A DNA stretch of 51,930 nt. It comes from Cytophagales bacterium (GTDB lineage Bacteria > Bacteroidota > Bacteroidia > Cytophagales > Thermoflexibacteraceae). The notes under the pieces are model-generated. The model was not told where the DNA came from. It worked only from the letters and a program-made list of their open reading frames with translations, and did not search any database. Both the position numbers and the translations under genes were made by a program. The stretch is from assembly GCA_013299115.1 (NCBI GenBank), contig JAAFKA010000033.1, positions 1-51,930 on the forward strand, in the 5' to 3' direction. The stretch's first letter is position 1; every line of letters begins with the position of its first letter. Shown piece by piece: positions 8,012-16,286 of the stretch.

Positions 8012-9292
8012 ATGTGGCACTTTTTACATAATTCTCAACGGTTCAAAGAAGAGGTTTCTTTGTGGGTTTCCAATGGCTGGATAACAGCCGACCAAGCCGA
8101 CCTTTTGGCAACGCAATACCAACTGAATGCCCCTGCACCTTGGTACAGGCGGACAAGTTTTATTTTGCAAGCTGTGGCGTTGTTGCTGGCTGCTATGGGC
8201 TTTTTGCTGTTGATAGCTATGAATTGGGAATCTTTGCCTATTGCGGTGCGTACTTTGGTGGGGATTGCACCTTTGTTTGCAACCTATTTTGTGGCTGTTT
8301 GGCAATACCAAAAAGACAATGAATCCGCAGCCGAGTTAGCCATGTTTTTCGGTTGTCTGTTGTTTGGGGCAAATATTGCTTTGCAAGCACAAATTTATCA
8401 CATTTCAGCTTATTTTCCCGATGGAGTGCTATGGTGGATTTTGGGTTCTTTGCCTGTTGTGTTCTTTTTTAGGAGCAACTTTTTGGTTGTGGTCTTGCAA
8501 GGGTTGTTTTTCATCTGGTTGCTGATGCAGTGGCAATACGCCCAGTTTTCGTTTTGGGGAGTGATTTTGTTGGGGGCTTTTGGTGTGTTTTTATACCGCA
8601 ATCCTAATCCATTTCACTTGGTTAGCTTTTTTACGACAGGTTTTGTTTTTATGCTCAACTTGTTGATAGTGAGCCAACAAGCCGTAGGAAGAGGTTGGCA
8701 TACAGTAGAAGTAGCTATGCTTTTATTGCCTGCGGTTTATGGAATTTTGTTTTATGCAGCGTTGCAACTTATCAGAAAACAATACGATGAAAGTTTGCTA
8801 CTTCGTTTCCAAAATTTCTTGAATACAGGCTTTTTGTTTATGTTGTATTGGCTCACGTTTGGCTTTTTTACCCAAGAAGTGTTGGCGGAACTTGTCAGCT
8901 ATCCTTTGCCATTTTTGTTGCCTGTTTTATATTTGTTGGGTTTGGGCATTGGTTTGTGGCAACGCAGCCAAATGAATTTCTACTTTTGGTTCAATGCAGT
9001 GCTTACAGGCATTTGGCTTTCTGCGGCTTACACCAACAAAGACATGGCAGCAGGTTATACTGTTCTGTTCAATCTATTGCTGTTGGGCATCTTGGTACAC
9101 AAAATTTATTCGGGTATTCAGCAGCAGAACAAAAGCCTCTTTATGTGGGGCGTGGGTTATATGGTGGTGCTTGCTCTAAGCAGATATATTAGCTTAATTG
9201 GTGGTGATTTTTTCTTGACAGGTGTGCTGTTTATCCTTTGCGGATTGGGCATTTTGGCTCTCAACCGTTTTTGGAACAAAAAATTTGACTAA
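8012..9292 (+). CDS. DUF2157 polytopic membrane protein
   Basis: 426 residues. The N-terminal ~40 residues (a helical segment with LWVSNGWITADQADLLATQY) match the cytoplasmic start of DUF2157 proteins. The remainder is about ten hydrophobic helices with short loops, beginning at SFILQAVALLLAAMGFLLLIA. Function is unknown; members often occur with GDYXXLXY proteins such as the one at 1315. The ATG at 8012 directly follows the palindromic array, so translation initiation may be affected by RNA structure there (inference). The protein starts with Met-Trp-His, and no better start is present upstream. Confidence 0.85.
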   Translation: MWHFLHNSQRFKEEVSLWVSNGWITADQADLLATQYQLNAPAPWYRRTSFILQAVALLLAAMGFLLLIAMNWESLPIAVRTLVGIAPLFATYFVAVWQYQKDNESAAELAMFFGCLLFGANIALQAQIYHISAYFPDGVLWWILGSLPVVFFFRSNFLVVVLQGLFFIWLLMQWQYAQFSFWGVILLGAFGVFLYRNPNPFHLVSFFTTGFVFMLNLLIVSQQAVGRGWHTVEVAMLLLPAVYGILFYAALQLIRKQYDESLLLRFQNFLNTGFLFMLYWLTFGFFTQEVLAELVSYPLPFLLPVLYLLGLGIGLWQRSQMNFYFWFNAVLTGIWLSAAYTNKDMAAGYTVLFNLLLLGILVHKIYSGIQQQNKSLFMWGVGYMVVLALSRYISLIGGDFFLTGVLFILCGLGILALNRFWNKKFD

Positions 9293-9297
9293 ATTTT

Positions 9298-10155
9298 TTA
9301 TGTTATGTTGTTTTTCTCTAACTTTAAAGCCGCCCATTCGTTTTGTTGCTTTTGGTTAGTCAGTTGCAAATGGTGGGTATTTGCACTTTCTATGACCAAT
9401 TGGTTATATGCCTCGTGAATACCACTCAACAGCAAGGTGCCTCCTTTTGGCAGCAAGGCTGCATAAATTGGCATTTCCTCTAATAATACATTGAGTTGAA
9501 TATTGGCAATGACCACCTCAAAAGGCTCGGTAAGTGTGGCAGGTAGTTGCAATAAATTTTTTGCCGTACCTTGCAAGGCTGTAAGTTCTACCTGATTTTG
9601 AGTTGCATTTTCTAAGGTATTTTCCACTGCCCAGTCCTCTATGTCGCAACCTACGGCAGTTTTTGCCCCTAATTTCATTGCCATGATAGCCAAAATACCT
9701 GTTCCACAACCACAATCTGCTACTTTTTTGCCTTGCAGCGGTGTTTCCAATAAATGCTGCAACATCAGGGAAGTCGTTGCGTGATGCCCTGTTCCAAACG
9801 ACATTTTAGGCGTAATGACCAATTCGTAAGGGTATTTTCCACTATATGGGTGAAAATCTGCTCGTATCAGGCATTGGTCTGCCACCACCACAGGCTCAAA
9901 ATTACTTTCCCAGACCTCATTCCAATTTTGCTTGGCGGTTTCCTCCCACATATAGGTACAGGTTTCGTCAAAAGTTTGTTGCAGGTCTTGTAGCAAAACT
10001 TCGGTGGCTGTGGGAGCAAACAGTTCTTTGTCAATAGAGGTTTCAAAACCTGTTTCGGTCTCCAAAAAAATATCGAAACCCGAAGCTGCTAATTCAGCTT
10101 GTAAAACTTCTGCAAACCACTGGACAGCCTGCACTCGCAAAACCATGTAAGACAT
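9298..10155 (-). CDS. prmA: Ribosomal protein L11 methyltransferase
   Basis: 285 residues. PrmA trimethylates lysines and the N-terminus of ribosomal protein L11 using S-adenosylmethionine. The N-terminal L11-binding domain spans about residues 1-110. The Rossmann methyltransferase domain follows: MSFGTGHHATTSLM (about residues 120-133), the SAM loop VADCGCGTGILAIMAMKLGA, the acidic strand-2 end VGCDIEDWAVENTLENA, and VIANIQLNVLLEEMP, which carries the NIxxNxL-type motif typical of PrmA. It is convergent with the DUF2157 gene, with only 5 bp between stops, and lies downstream of the mevalonate kinase gene. Confidence 0.95.
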   Translation of the reverse strand: MSYMVLRVQAVQWFAEVLQAELAASGFDIFLETETGFETSIDKELFAPTATEVLLQDLQQTFDETCTYMWEETAKQNWNEVWESNFEPVVVADQCLIRADFHPYSGKYPYELVITPKMSFGTGHHATTSLMLQHLLETPLQGKKVADCGCGTGILAIMAMKLGAKTAVGCDIEDWAVENTLENATQNQVELTALQGTAKNLLQLPATLTEPFEVVIANIQLNVLLEEMPIYAALLPKGGTLLLSGIHEAYNQLVIESANTHHLQLTNQKQQNEWAALKLEKNNIT

Positions 10156-10194
10156 TATAGTTGTGATTTTTTTTATTGAGTAATTTTTTTAGGA

Positions 10195-10214
10195 TAGTTG
10201 CCTGAAGGCAACTA
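10195..10214. terminator. Hairpin after the mevalonate kinase gene
   Basis: An 8-bp stem tagttgcc / ggcaacta with a tgaa loop, 4 bp beyond the minus-strand stop of the kinase. On the minus strand it is followed by an A-rich rather than T-rich stretch, so it may stabilise a 3' end rather than terminate. The flanking tttaggatagttgc resembles the arm at 43763-43775. Confidence 0.5.
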
Positions 10215-10218
10215 ATTT

Positions 10219-11178
10219 TTACAAAGTATAAACCACTCGCAACTGATAGCCGTCTAAATCTTTGAGCAAAAAATCTATATCAGGCGTAAAGCCTAAAATA
10301 AAACCACCACCACCAGCACCACAAAGTTTTAAGTAATAACGGTTGGTTTCTAAACCTTTTCGCCAAATTTCTCTGAATAAGGTGGGTATCATTGTTTCAA
10401 AATTGGCAAGTTGAAAAGCAGATAAAGCTCTTAAATTAGTAAATAAATTGGATACATCATTTTGCAAAAATGCCTGAATACAACTATCATTATAAACCAT
10501 CAATTCATTTTTGCAAAGGTCTGCAAAAACATGGTTTTTGACCTTTTCTAAAAATAAATTGACCAAAGGCTCTGTTTTTCGAGGTCTGCCTGTATTGAGG
10601 AGGAAAACAGCTCCATTTTTCCCCTCAAATTTGGGCATGGCTGGCAATTCCATTTGTGTTTTAGACTTAATGAGTACAGGCGTATTGAGGTAGCAAATCA
10701 AGGGGTCAAGCCCAGAACTTGAACCATGAAAATGCGACTCCATTTGCCCAAATACTTTTTTGAGTTGCAACACATCTTCATTAGAGGGCGGAGACAAGTT
10801 GGGATTGTTTTTGGGTGAAGGTTGAATGGCTTTATTATAAACATACCTTTCGTACAAGCTGGCTGTTAAAGCCCCCGAACTACCCACACCGAAACCTTGC
10901 GGAATATTTGCCTGAAAAAACAAGCCTTGTGCAATATCAAACTCCAAAGATTTGACATCAAAATCAGCATCTAATTCGTTTTGCTTAATTTTAAATTTGA
11001 TATATTGACAAAAAGCTCGCAACTCATTGTTAGACTGCTGAATACGGCGAGAACTGTCTGTAATATGTTTGATAAGCAACTTACCTTCAAACAATGGATA
11101 GGGAACAGCCAAACCCATGGCGTGCAAAATGATACTATACTCACCAAAAAGCAAAATTTTAGAGGAAAAAACAGCCAT
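10219..11178 (-). CDS. GHMP kinase, probable mevalonate kinase
   Basis: 319 residues from the ATG at 11178. The open frame extends 27 codons upstream, but that part overlaps the 3' end of purQ and has no family similarity, while 'MAVFSSKILLFGEYSI' is the typical start. GHMP landmarks: SSKILLFGEYSII (motif 1), PQGFGVGSSGALTASLYE (the ATP-binding Gly/Ser loop) and KLCGAGGGGFILGF (motif 3). The N-terminus resembles Bacteroidota proteins annotated as mevalonate kinase, which phosphorylate mevalonate for isoprenoid synthesis. The type 2 IPP isomerase gene 4 kb away supports use of that pathway. Another GHMP substrate cannot be excluded. It follows purQ with a 34-bp gap. Confidence 0.8.
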   Translation of the reverse strand: MAVFSSKILLFGEYSIILHAMGLAVPYPLFEGKLLIKHITDSSRRIQQSNNELRAFCQYIKFKIKQNELDADFDVKSLEFDIAQGLFFQANIPQGFGVGSSGALTASLYERYVYNKAIQPSPKNNPNLSPPSNEDVLQLKKVFGQMESHFHGSSSGLDPLICYLNTPVLIKSKTQMELPAMPKFEGKNGAVFLLNTGRPRKTEPLVNLFLEKVKNHVFADLCKNELMVYNDSCIQAFLQNDVSNLFTNLRALSAFQLANFETMIPTLFREIWRKGLETNRYYLKLCGAGGGGFILGFTPDIDFLLKDLDGYQLRVVYTL

Positions 11179-11212
11179 GTTATTAAAGAATTGTATGAAA
11201 CTAAATAAATAT

Positions 11213-11902
11213 TTAAGCATTTGCCATCTGAAAAATACTTTGCAAAATAAATTTTCCATCTGTATTGCCGAGCAAACTATTGGCTGCTCTTTCGGGGTGA
11301 GGCATCATACCAAATACGTTTTTGGTTGCATTGCAAACACCAGCTATGTTTTCCATTGAGCCGTTGGGATTAGCCTCTTCGGTTATTTGCCCCTCAGCAT
11401 TGCAGTAGCTAAACAAAATTTGACCATTTTTTTTCAATTCTTTTATCACTTCGGGCTTGGCATAATACCTACCCTCGCCATGAGCAATAGGAATTTTGTA
11501 GGCTTTGTCGGTTTGCAAACCCTGCGTGAGCAAGGTATTGGTTTGGTAAGGTTTCAAATAAATATTTTTGCAAACGTATTTTTGGTTGGTGTTTCGCAAC
11601 AGCACACCTGGCACCAAACCAGCCTCCGCCAAAATCTGAAAACCATTGCAAACTCCTATTACATACCCTCCTTGGGCTGCAAATTGGCTGACTGTTTCCA
11701 TAATAGGCGAAAAACGTGCTATTGCCCCTGTACGGAGGTAGTCGCCATAAGAAAAGCCACCGGGCAACACCACGCAGTCGCAGTTTTGCAGCGAAGTATC
11801 TTTGTGCCACAATTTAATGGCTTCTTGCCCCAGCCCTTGCAAGGCATAGACCATATCGTCATCACAGTTGGAGCCAGGAAAAACTATTACGCCAAATTTC
11901 AT
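11213..11902 (-). CDS. purQ: Phosphoribosylformylglycinamidine synthase, glutaminase subunit
   Basis: 229 residues, the usual size of stand-alone PurQ. It releases ammonia from glutamine for the PurL subunit in step four of purine synthesis. Class I glutaminase motifs: FPGSNCDDD (residues 8-16), LPGGFSYGDYLRTGA, the nucleophile Cys85 in YVIGVCNGFQIL, and the His-x-Glu pair in GMMPHPERAA near the C-terminus. The ATG at 11902 was chosen because the 24 upstream codons run through an intergenic hairpin and are not conserved in type. purL and purS are not in this window. The mevalonate kinase gene follows on the same strand. Confidence 0.95.
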   Translation of the reverse strand: MKFGVIVFPGSNCDDDMVYALQGLGQEAIKLWHKDTSLQNCDCVVLPGGFSYGDYLRTGAIARFSPIMETVSQFAAQGGYVIGVCNGFQILAEAGLVPGVLLRNTNQKYVCKNIYLKPYQTNTLLTQGLQTDKAYKIPIAHGEGRYYAKPEVIKELKKNGQILFSYCNAEGQITEEANPNGSMENIAGVCNATKNVFGMMPHPERAANSLLGNTDGKFILQSIFQMANA

Positions 11903-11924
11903 GTGTCTGTTGGGTTTATTGTAG

Positions 11925-11944
11925 CTGTGGGCTTTAGCCCGCAG
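11925..11944. repeat. Mini-hairpin with GGGCTTTAGCCC core
   Basis: A 9-bp stem ctgtgggct / agcccgcag (one G-U type mismatch) around tt, 22 bp upstream of the purQ start codon and therefore probably in its leader. Two relatives lie at 38871-38890 and 42407-42426 with the same ggcTTTAgcc-type centre. Confidence 0.65.
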
Positions 11945-12004
11945 TATAAGTTCAATGTGTTTTCGGTTTCTCAAAACCGAAAATATTATGCAAACAAAGC
12001 AACT

Positions 12005-12063
12005 GTTTAATTTTTATACGATTGTCAAGGTCTGCGACCATTGCCAACGTATAAAAATTAAAC
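12005..12063. repeat. Dispersed palindrome copy 3 with AT-rich outer stem
   Basis: An outer perfect 16-bp stem gtttaatttttatacg (12005-12020) / cgtataaaaattaaac (12048-12063) encloses an attgtcaaggtc / gaccattgccaa centre of the same family as the copies at 1220 and 7873. It begins 14 bp after the nrdB stop (minus strand) and could serve as the 3'-end hairpin of nrdB. Confidence 0.85.
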
Positions 12064-12076
12064 GGCTACGTTTACC

Positions 12077-13063
12077 TTAAAAATCTTCGTTCAACGTAAA
12101 AGTATGCGAACTTGATTTTTCGGTCATTACGCCTGCTTTTTGGTACTCTGCCACTCTTTTCTCGAAGAAATTGGTTTTGCCTTGCAAAGAAATCATCTCC
12201 ATAAAATCAAACGGATTGGTTGCATTGTAATATTTTTTGCAACCTAATTCGCCTAACAACCTGTCAGCAACAAATTCTATGTATTGGCTCATTAAGTTGG
12301 CATTCATACCAATTAGATTGACAGGCAAGGCATCTGTAACAAATTCTTGCTCTATTTTTACGGCATCGGTAATGATTTCCAAAATTCTTTCTTGACTTAG
12401 TTTGTTTTTGATGTGTTGGGTATAAAGCAAACAAGCAAAGTCGCAATGCAACCCTTCATCTCTGGAAATCAACTCGTTAGAGAAAGTAAGCCCTGGCATT
12501 AAGCCTCGTTTTTTGAGCCAAAAGATAGAGCAAAAACTTCCTGAAAAGAAAATTCCCTCTACGGCAGCAAAAGCCACCAATCTTTCGGCAAAGCTGGTGC
12601 TGTTTATCCAACGCAAAGCCCATTGCCCTTTTTTGCCTACACAGGGTACGGTTTCTAAGGCATTGAACAGTCTGTTTTTCTCGGCACCGTCTTTAATGTA
12701 GGTGTCTATCAACAACGAATAGGTTTCGGAGTGGATATTTTCCATCATGATTTGGTAGCCATAAAAACATTTTGCTTCTGGATACTGCACTTCTCTTAGA
12801 AAGTTGGCAGCCAAATTTTCATTTACTATCCCATCACTTGCAGCAAAGAAAGCCAAGATATGAGAAATAAAATGCTTTTCGCCTTCGCTGGTGTTCTCCC
12901 AATCTTTTTGGTCTTGCGAAAGGTCTATCTCTTCGGCAGTCCAAAAACTTGCCTCTGCTTTCTTATACATTTTCCAAATATCGTCATACTGTATGGGAAA
13001 CAGGACAAAACGGTTTGGATTTTCCGTTAATAATGGTTCTGCGTGCAATAATGCGTTGGTCAT
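12077..13063 (-). CDS. nrdB: Ribonucleotide reductase small subunit (R2)
   Basis: 328 residues. R2 houses the diiron-tyrosyl radical used by class Ia ribonucleotide reductase to make deoxynucleotides. All metal ligands can be placed: Asp47 (TAEEID), Glu108 and His111 ([10 protein letters not shown]), Glu169 (AAVEGIFF), Glu203 and His206 ([10 protein letters not shown]). The radical Tyr is Tyr115, in the [14 protein letters not shown] context that resembles eukaryotic R2 more than the E. coli enzyme. The C-terminus TLNEDF is the acidic, Phe-ending tail that docks on the R1 subunit. nrdA is not adjacent within this window; upstream lies the PDDEXK gene with a 106-bp gap. Confidence 0.97.
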   Translation of the reverse strand: MTNALLHAEPLLTENPNRFVLFPIQYDDIWKMYKKAEASFWTAEEIDLSQDQKDWENTSEGEKHFISHILAFFAASDGIVNENLAANFLREVQYPEAKCFYGYQIMMENIHSETYSLLIDTYIKDGAEKNRLFNALETVPCVGKKGQWALRWINSTSFAERLVAFAAVEGIFFSGSFCSIFWLKKRGLMPGLTFSNELISRDEGLHCDFACLLYTQHIKNKLSQERILEIITDAVKIEQEFVTDALPVNLIGMNANLMSQYIEFVADRLLGELGCKKYYNATNPFDFMEMISLQGKTNFFEKRVAEYQKAGVMTEKSSSHTFTLNEDF

Positions 13064-13147
13064 TTTTTTTTATTAGCAATTACAATAAATTAACAAAAAA
13101 CAAGTTGCCTTGTTTGGTTGGTGCTGCTTACTGAGAAGTATTTTAGT

Positions 13148-13167
13148 TTGCCTATACAAGTAGGCAA
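13148..13167. terminator. Hairpin TTGCCTA/TAGGCAA after the PDDEXK gene
   Basis: A 7-bp stem ttgccta / taggcaa with a 6-nt loop, 2 bp past the minus-strand stop at 13170. A similar hairpin (atttgccta / taggcaaat) lies at 26561-26583. It is a candidate 3'-end structure without a clear U-tract. Confidence 0.45.
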
Positions 13168-13169
13168 AA

Positions 13170-14030
13170 TTATTCTTTGGTTTCGGTTTTTAACTCCTCT
13201 ATTTGTTCGAGAGTTAAGCCTGTTCCTTTTGCTATTGTTGCATTGTCTAAACCCAATGCAATTAAATTTTTAGCAATTTCAACACTTTTGCGTTGTTCTG
13301 CTTCTATTTTTGCGGTGTATTCCACAGCAATTTCTATTCGTTTGTTTTCTTGATACCTTTGGTACATTTTTTTGTCTTCGGGTGTCAAATTTTCATACCG
13401 CATTTTTTCTTTTGCCTTGTCTAAACCTTTTGCCCTGAAACTGTCTTTGACTTCGCTGTTTTTCAAAAAGTAAATCCATTCGTCCAGTGTATCTTTGGCA
13501 ATGTCATTGAAGTTATTGATTTTCAGGATATAATACTTAGGGAATATATCAGCTATCTTTGCTATGGCATAAGCTTTCTTTTGAAAAGGGGTGGCTTGCA
13601 AGACATCTTTTTTGTGCAAGCCTATAAAGTCGCCTTTGTATTCATAGACATAATCCTTACCTTGTCCCAGGCTAAAATAAACAATATGAATAGAATAGAT
13701 TTTTTTGATTGTACCATACTGCTCTCCTTCTTTAATGTATTCAGTCACCAATTTGGAAACCCCATACAGCATACGTTGGAAGTAATCAACCTCCGAATCA
13801 TTTTGCACCTCAATCAACATTAATTCATCTGATTGGCTTTTCACCAAAATATCAACCCGATTGTACTTATCATACTCAACTTGGGGATTGCCTTCACTCT
13901 CTAAAATTGCCACAATCGTAACATCGAAAAGCAATAACTCCGATAGAAGTCCCTCTAAAATTTCAAAATTTGCCTTGTGACGGAGCATTTTTTTCATTGC
14001 CCAATCAAAACGAATAAGTTTGTTGCTCAT
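13170..14030 (-). CDS. Rpn-type PD-(D/E)XK nuclease / putative transposase
   Basis: 286 residues from the ATG at 14030; the 20 upstream codons are unlikely to be coding. The N-terminus IRFDWAMKKMLRHKANFEILEGLLSEL-like segment (residues 5-31) is the classic start of the PDDEXK_2/Rpn family. The nuclease core is visible as RVDILVKSQSDELMLIEVQND: Asp, then ~10 residues, then Glu-x-Gln. The C-terminus has a Lys/Glu-rich helix and a small HTH-like end (LGLDNATIAKGTGLTLEQIEEL). Rpn proteins promote RecA-independent recombination and are often abundant, variable genes. It appears intact and is a single copy here. Confidence 0.85.
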   Translation of the reverse strand: MSNKLIRFDWAMKKMLRHKANFEILEGLLSELLLFDVTIVAILESEGNPQVEYDKYNRVDILVKSQSDELMLIEVQNDSEVDYFQRMLYGVSKLVTEYIKEGEQYGTIKKIYSIHIVYFSLGQGKDYVYEYKGDFIGLHKKDVLQATPFQKKAYAIAKIADIFPKYYILKINNFNDIAKDTLDEWIYFLKNSEVKDSFRAKGLDKAKEKMRYENLTPEDKKMYQRYQENKRIEIAVEYTAKIEAEQRKSVEIAKNLIALGLDNATIAKGTGLTLEQIEELKTETKE

Positions 14031-14303
14031 AGCTTTTTGTTGTATCTTGATTTTAACCCTCTGTGAGATTATGTAGTTGCAAAGTTGCAAAATCTACACC
14101 GAAAAACCAACCCTAAAAAAACATTTTGGTATAGATTAGGATAATTTGGCTTTTGTTTATATTTTTGCACCGTTTTTTTCAATAACCTATTGGCAATAGA
14201 CCTAAGTAATTTGTTATCAAGGTTTTAGCTAATTTGTGTTGTAAAAAAATGTAAAAAAATGTTAAAATTAGAATTCATCATTTTATTAACTTTCCAAAAA
14301 ACC

Positions 14304-14912
14304 ATGCTAAAAAAATATATTGCACTCAGCTTTGTGTGCTTTACATTGGGCTTTTTTGCCTGCACTCCTACAACAAAAGAAACTGCTATCAACAATGATG
14401 GCAACGGCGAGGCAGATACCTTGACTAACTTTGCAAATGCCTTAGACGAAGGCAGCGTAATTACGGCAACGGTCAATGGCGTAGAAAAGGAGTTTAAATA
14501 CCTCGATGTGGTTTTGAACCCCGACCCCAAATACAAAGCCTACTACAACCGCAAAAAAGACGGGTCGGCGGCTTCCATTTCTTTTGCTCGTGCAAGCCAT
14601 GCGGACATGAGAGAGAAAATTGGTATTTTCTTGACAGGTTTAGACGTGGAAACTATGCAATTTCCAATGACTGTAACAGGTACAGACCCTGAAAGAAAAA
14701 AAGTTTGGCGTGTTACCTATGACGTGAAAAAATCGGCTGTTCCCATTCCTTATTACAGTGATGACCTCAACACCAAAATTACTTTTGAAAGCTACAAAGA
14801 TGGGGTGTTGAAAGGCACATTTAGCTGCAAAGTATTCAACCAAGGCAGAAGAATGTTGGATATTCAAAACGGCAAGTTTGAAATGAAATTAGATAAAATA
14901 GAGTTGCCATAA
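14304..14912 (+). CDS. Putative lipoprotein, beta-rich, unknown function
   Basis: 202 residues. The ATG at 14304 begins a signal sequence (MLKKYIALSFVCFTLGFFAC) with Cys20 as a possible lipidation site; the lipobox FFAC is weak. The open frame starts 15 codons earlier, but that would bury the signal peptide. After a short Thr/Asp-rich linker, the mature protein alternates strands and turns (ITATVNGVEKEFKYLDVV, KITFESYKDGVLKGTFSCKVF, LDIQNGKFEMKLDKIEL). This resembles small Bacteroidota lipoproteins that carry a 'GTFSC...NGKFxV' ending. No function or partner can be named. Confidence 0.65.
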   Translation: MLKKYIALSFVCFTLGFFACTPTTKETAINNDGNGEADTLTNFANALDEGSVITATVNGVEKEFKYLDVVLNPDPKYKAYYNRKKDGSAASISFARASHADMREKIGIFLTGLDVETMQFPMTVTGTDPERKKVWRVTYDVKKSAVPIPYYSDDLNTKITFESYKDGVLKGTFSCKVFNQGRRMLDIQNGKFEMKLDKIELP

Positions 14913-15058
14913 ATTGATAGTTTTAGGATTTTTATCTTACAGATGCAATAAAAGGTGTCTGAGAGGCAAAAATTTGGAATTTTACAAAATATAACTTATT
15001 GAAAATCAATTATTTATATTTTTTGTTTTTCATTTTTTTACTTTTCGGACATCCTCTG

Positions 15059-15081
15059 AGCATTACATCTATGGTACTATT
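15059..15081. repeat. Dispersed 23-nt motif, single arm
   Basis: agcattacatctatggtactatt matches the right arm of the 5455-5545 element (agcattacatctgtgacactacc) at 18 of 23 positions. It lies 18 bp beyond the stop of fni, between convergent genes. The rest of 14913-15099 is AT-rich without further structure I can define. Confidence 0.55.
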
Positions 15082-15099
15082 AAACATTCAAAATTAACC

Positions 15100-16131
15100 T
15101 TACCTTACTTTAAGAAAACACTGGGCAAATGCCAACCCTTTTTTTTGCGTTTCTATGTAAGTTTGCAAATCTTCGTAAGAATCTTGGGCGTAACGCAAGA
15201 AAGCGGAGGCTTGTCCGTAAACGCAAGGTTTTTGCAATTTTTGCAGCAAATAATAGCCATCGAGGAAGTTTTTGATACCGCCAGAGATAATAATTTGTGG
15301 AGTTTGAACAGATTTAGGTGTATTGGCAATGATTTCGTTGGTAAAACCGACCATTTCTGTTGCCGTATGCCCAACAGTTGCCAATAAACCATAACTTTCT
15401 TGCTTGGTTGGCTCACTTCTCAATAGTTCTAATTGGGCAAAATTTGTACCTCCGTAGGCTGCAAAATCCACCGCAGCCAATGGCAAAGCCAACAAAGCCT
15501 GCAAACTTGCTTTGCCCATGCCCTGCCCCACTTCTTTGACGATGATAGGCACATCTAACAAACTCAACAATTCTTGAATGGTATTGATAGGTGGGCGGAG
15601 GATTTTGTCGCCTTCGGGTTGCAGCCATTCCTGCATGGGATTGACGTGAACTATTAGCCCATCTGCCTCCAATTTTTCTAACAACGCTGTTATCAAATAA
15701 ACTTTGTTTTCGGCCAGCAACTTTTCTATTTGGGCTATGCCTAAGTTGGCAAAAAGAGGAACTTCGTAGCCCATCACGTGGCGTACTGCAAAATCTTTTA
15801 GGTAGTCATCACTATACAACAACGCCCTGCAAGAGCCTAAACCCATACCAAAACCAAATTCGCCTGCTGCTCTTGCCAAGTTGTGGTTGATTTTGTTGGC
15901 GAGTTGCGTGCCTCCTGTCATACTGCTTACCCAAAAAGGCAAACGAAAAGTTTTGCCCAAAAACCGAAAAGGTTGCAGTGTAGAGTCCGTTGGGTGGGCT
16001 GCCAGCAAAGGTTCGTAATAAAAACGGCTGTCTAAGGTGGCAGCTTGTAGCTGCGACTGAAAAGCTAAGGTAATGTGGTCTTGCTTGCGGGCAACTGCCG
16101 TAGGGTCTTGGTCTGAAGAAGAAGTTTGCAC
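15100..16131 (-). CDS. fni: Type 2 isopentenyl-diphosphate isomerase
   Basis: 343 residues. This FMN- and NAD(P)H-dependent enzyme interconverts IPP and DMAPP. Landmarks: RKQDHITLAF at the N-terminus, SSMTGGT (about residues 79-85, FMN site), GMGLGSCRALL, HVNPMQEWLQPEGD with the catalytic Gln-Glu, IVKEVGQGMG, and the Gly-rich AAYGGTNFAQLE phosphate-binding region. Near the C-terminus IIISGGIKNFLDGY completes the TIM-barrel phosphate site. The type 2 enzyme and the mevalonate kinase gene 4 kb away point to mevalonate-derived isoprenoids (inference). It is transcribed after the sensor gene at 16287-19538, with a long palindrome between them. Confidence 0.92.
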   Translation of the reverse strand: MQTSSSDQDPTAVARKQDHITLAFQSQLQAATLDSRFYYEPLLAAHPTDSTLQPFRFLGKTFRLPFWVSSMTGGTQLANKINHNLARAAGEFGFGMGLGSCRALLYSDDYLKDFAVRHVMGYEVPLFANLGIAQIEKLLAENKVYLITALLEKLEADGLIVHVNPMQEWLQPEGDKILRPPINTIQELLSLLDVPIIVKEVGQGMGKASLQALLALPLAAVDFAAYGGTNFAQLELLRSEPTKQESYGLLATVGHTATEMVGFTNEIIANTPKSVQTPQIIISGGIKNFLDGYYLLQKLQKPCVYGQASAFLRYAQDSYEDLQTYIETQKKGLAFAQCFLKVR

Positions 16132-16168
16132 AGGATTGAATGGCTTGGAATGAATAGGAAATTATTTT

Positions 16169-16219
16169 TTGATAAGGTTAGGTTGCAAAGATGACATCTT
16201 TGCAACCTAACCTTATCAA
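16169..16219. repeat. Perfect 25-bp palindrome with 1-nt centre
   Basis: The left arm 16169-16193 and right arm 16195-16219 are exact inverse complements around a single A at 16194. The centre is gcaaagatgacatctttgc. No U-tract follows on either strand, so it would form a cruciform or RNA hairpin rather than a classic terminator. It lies between the 3' end of the sensor gene and fni. Confidence 0.9.
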
Positions 16220-16286
16220 AGATATTTAACAGCAATAAGAATAGAGTTGTTTGGGTTTTATAAAATTAATATTGTGTAGGCTTAAA

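Noticed and set aside
11387-12010. 207-codon plus-strand frame
   Set aside because: Antisense to purQ, whose catalytic motifs are clear.
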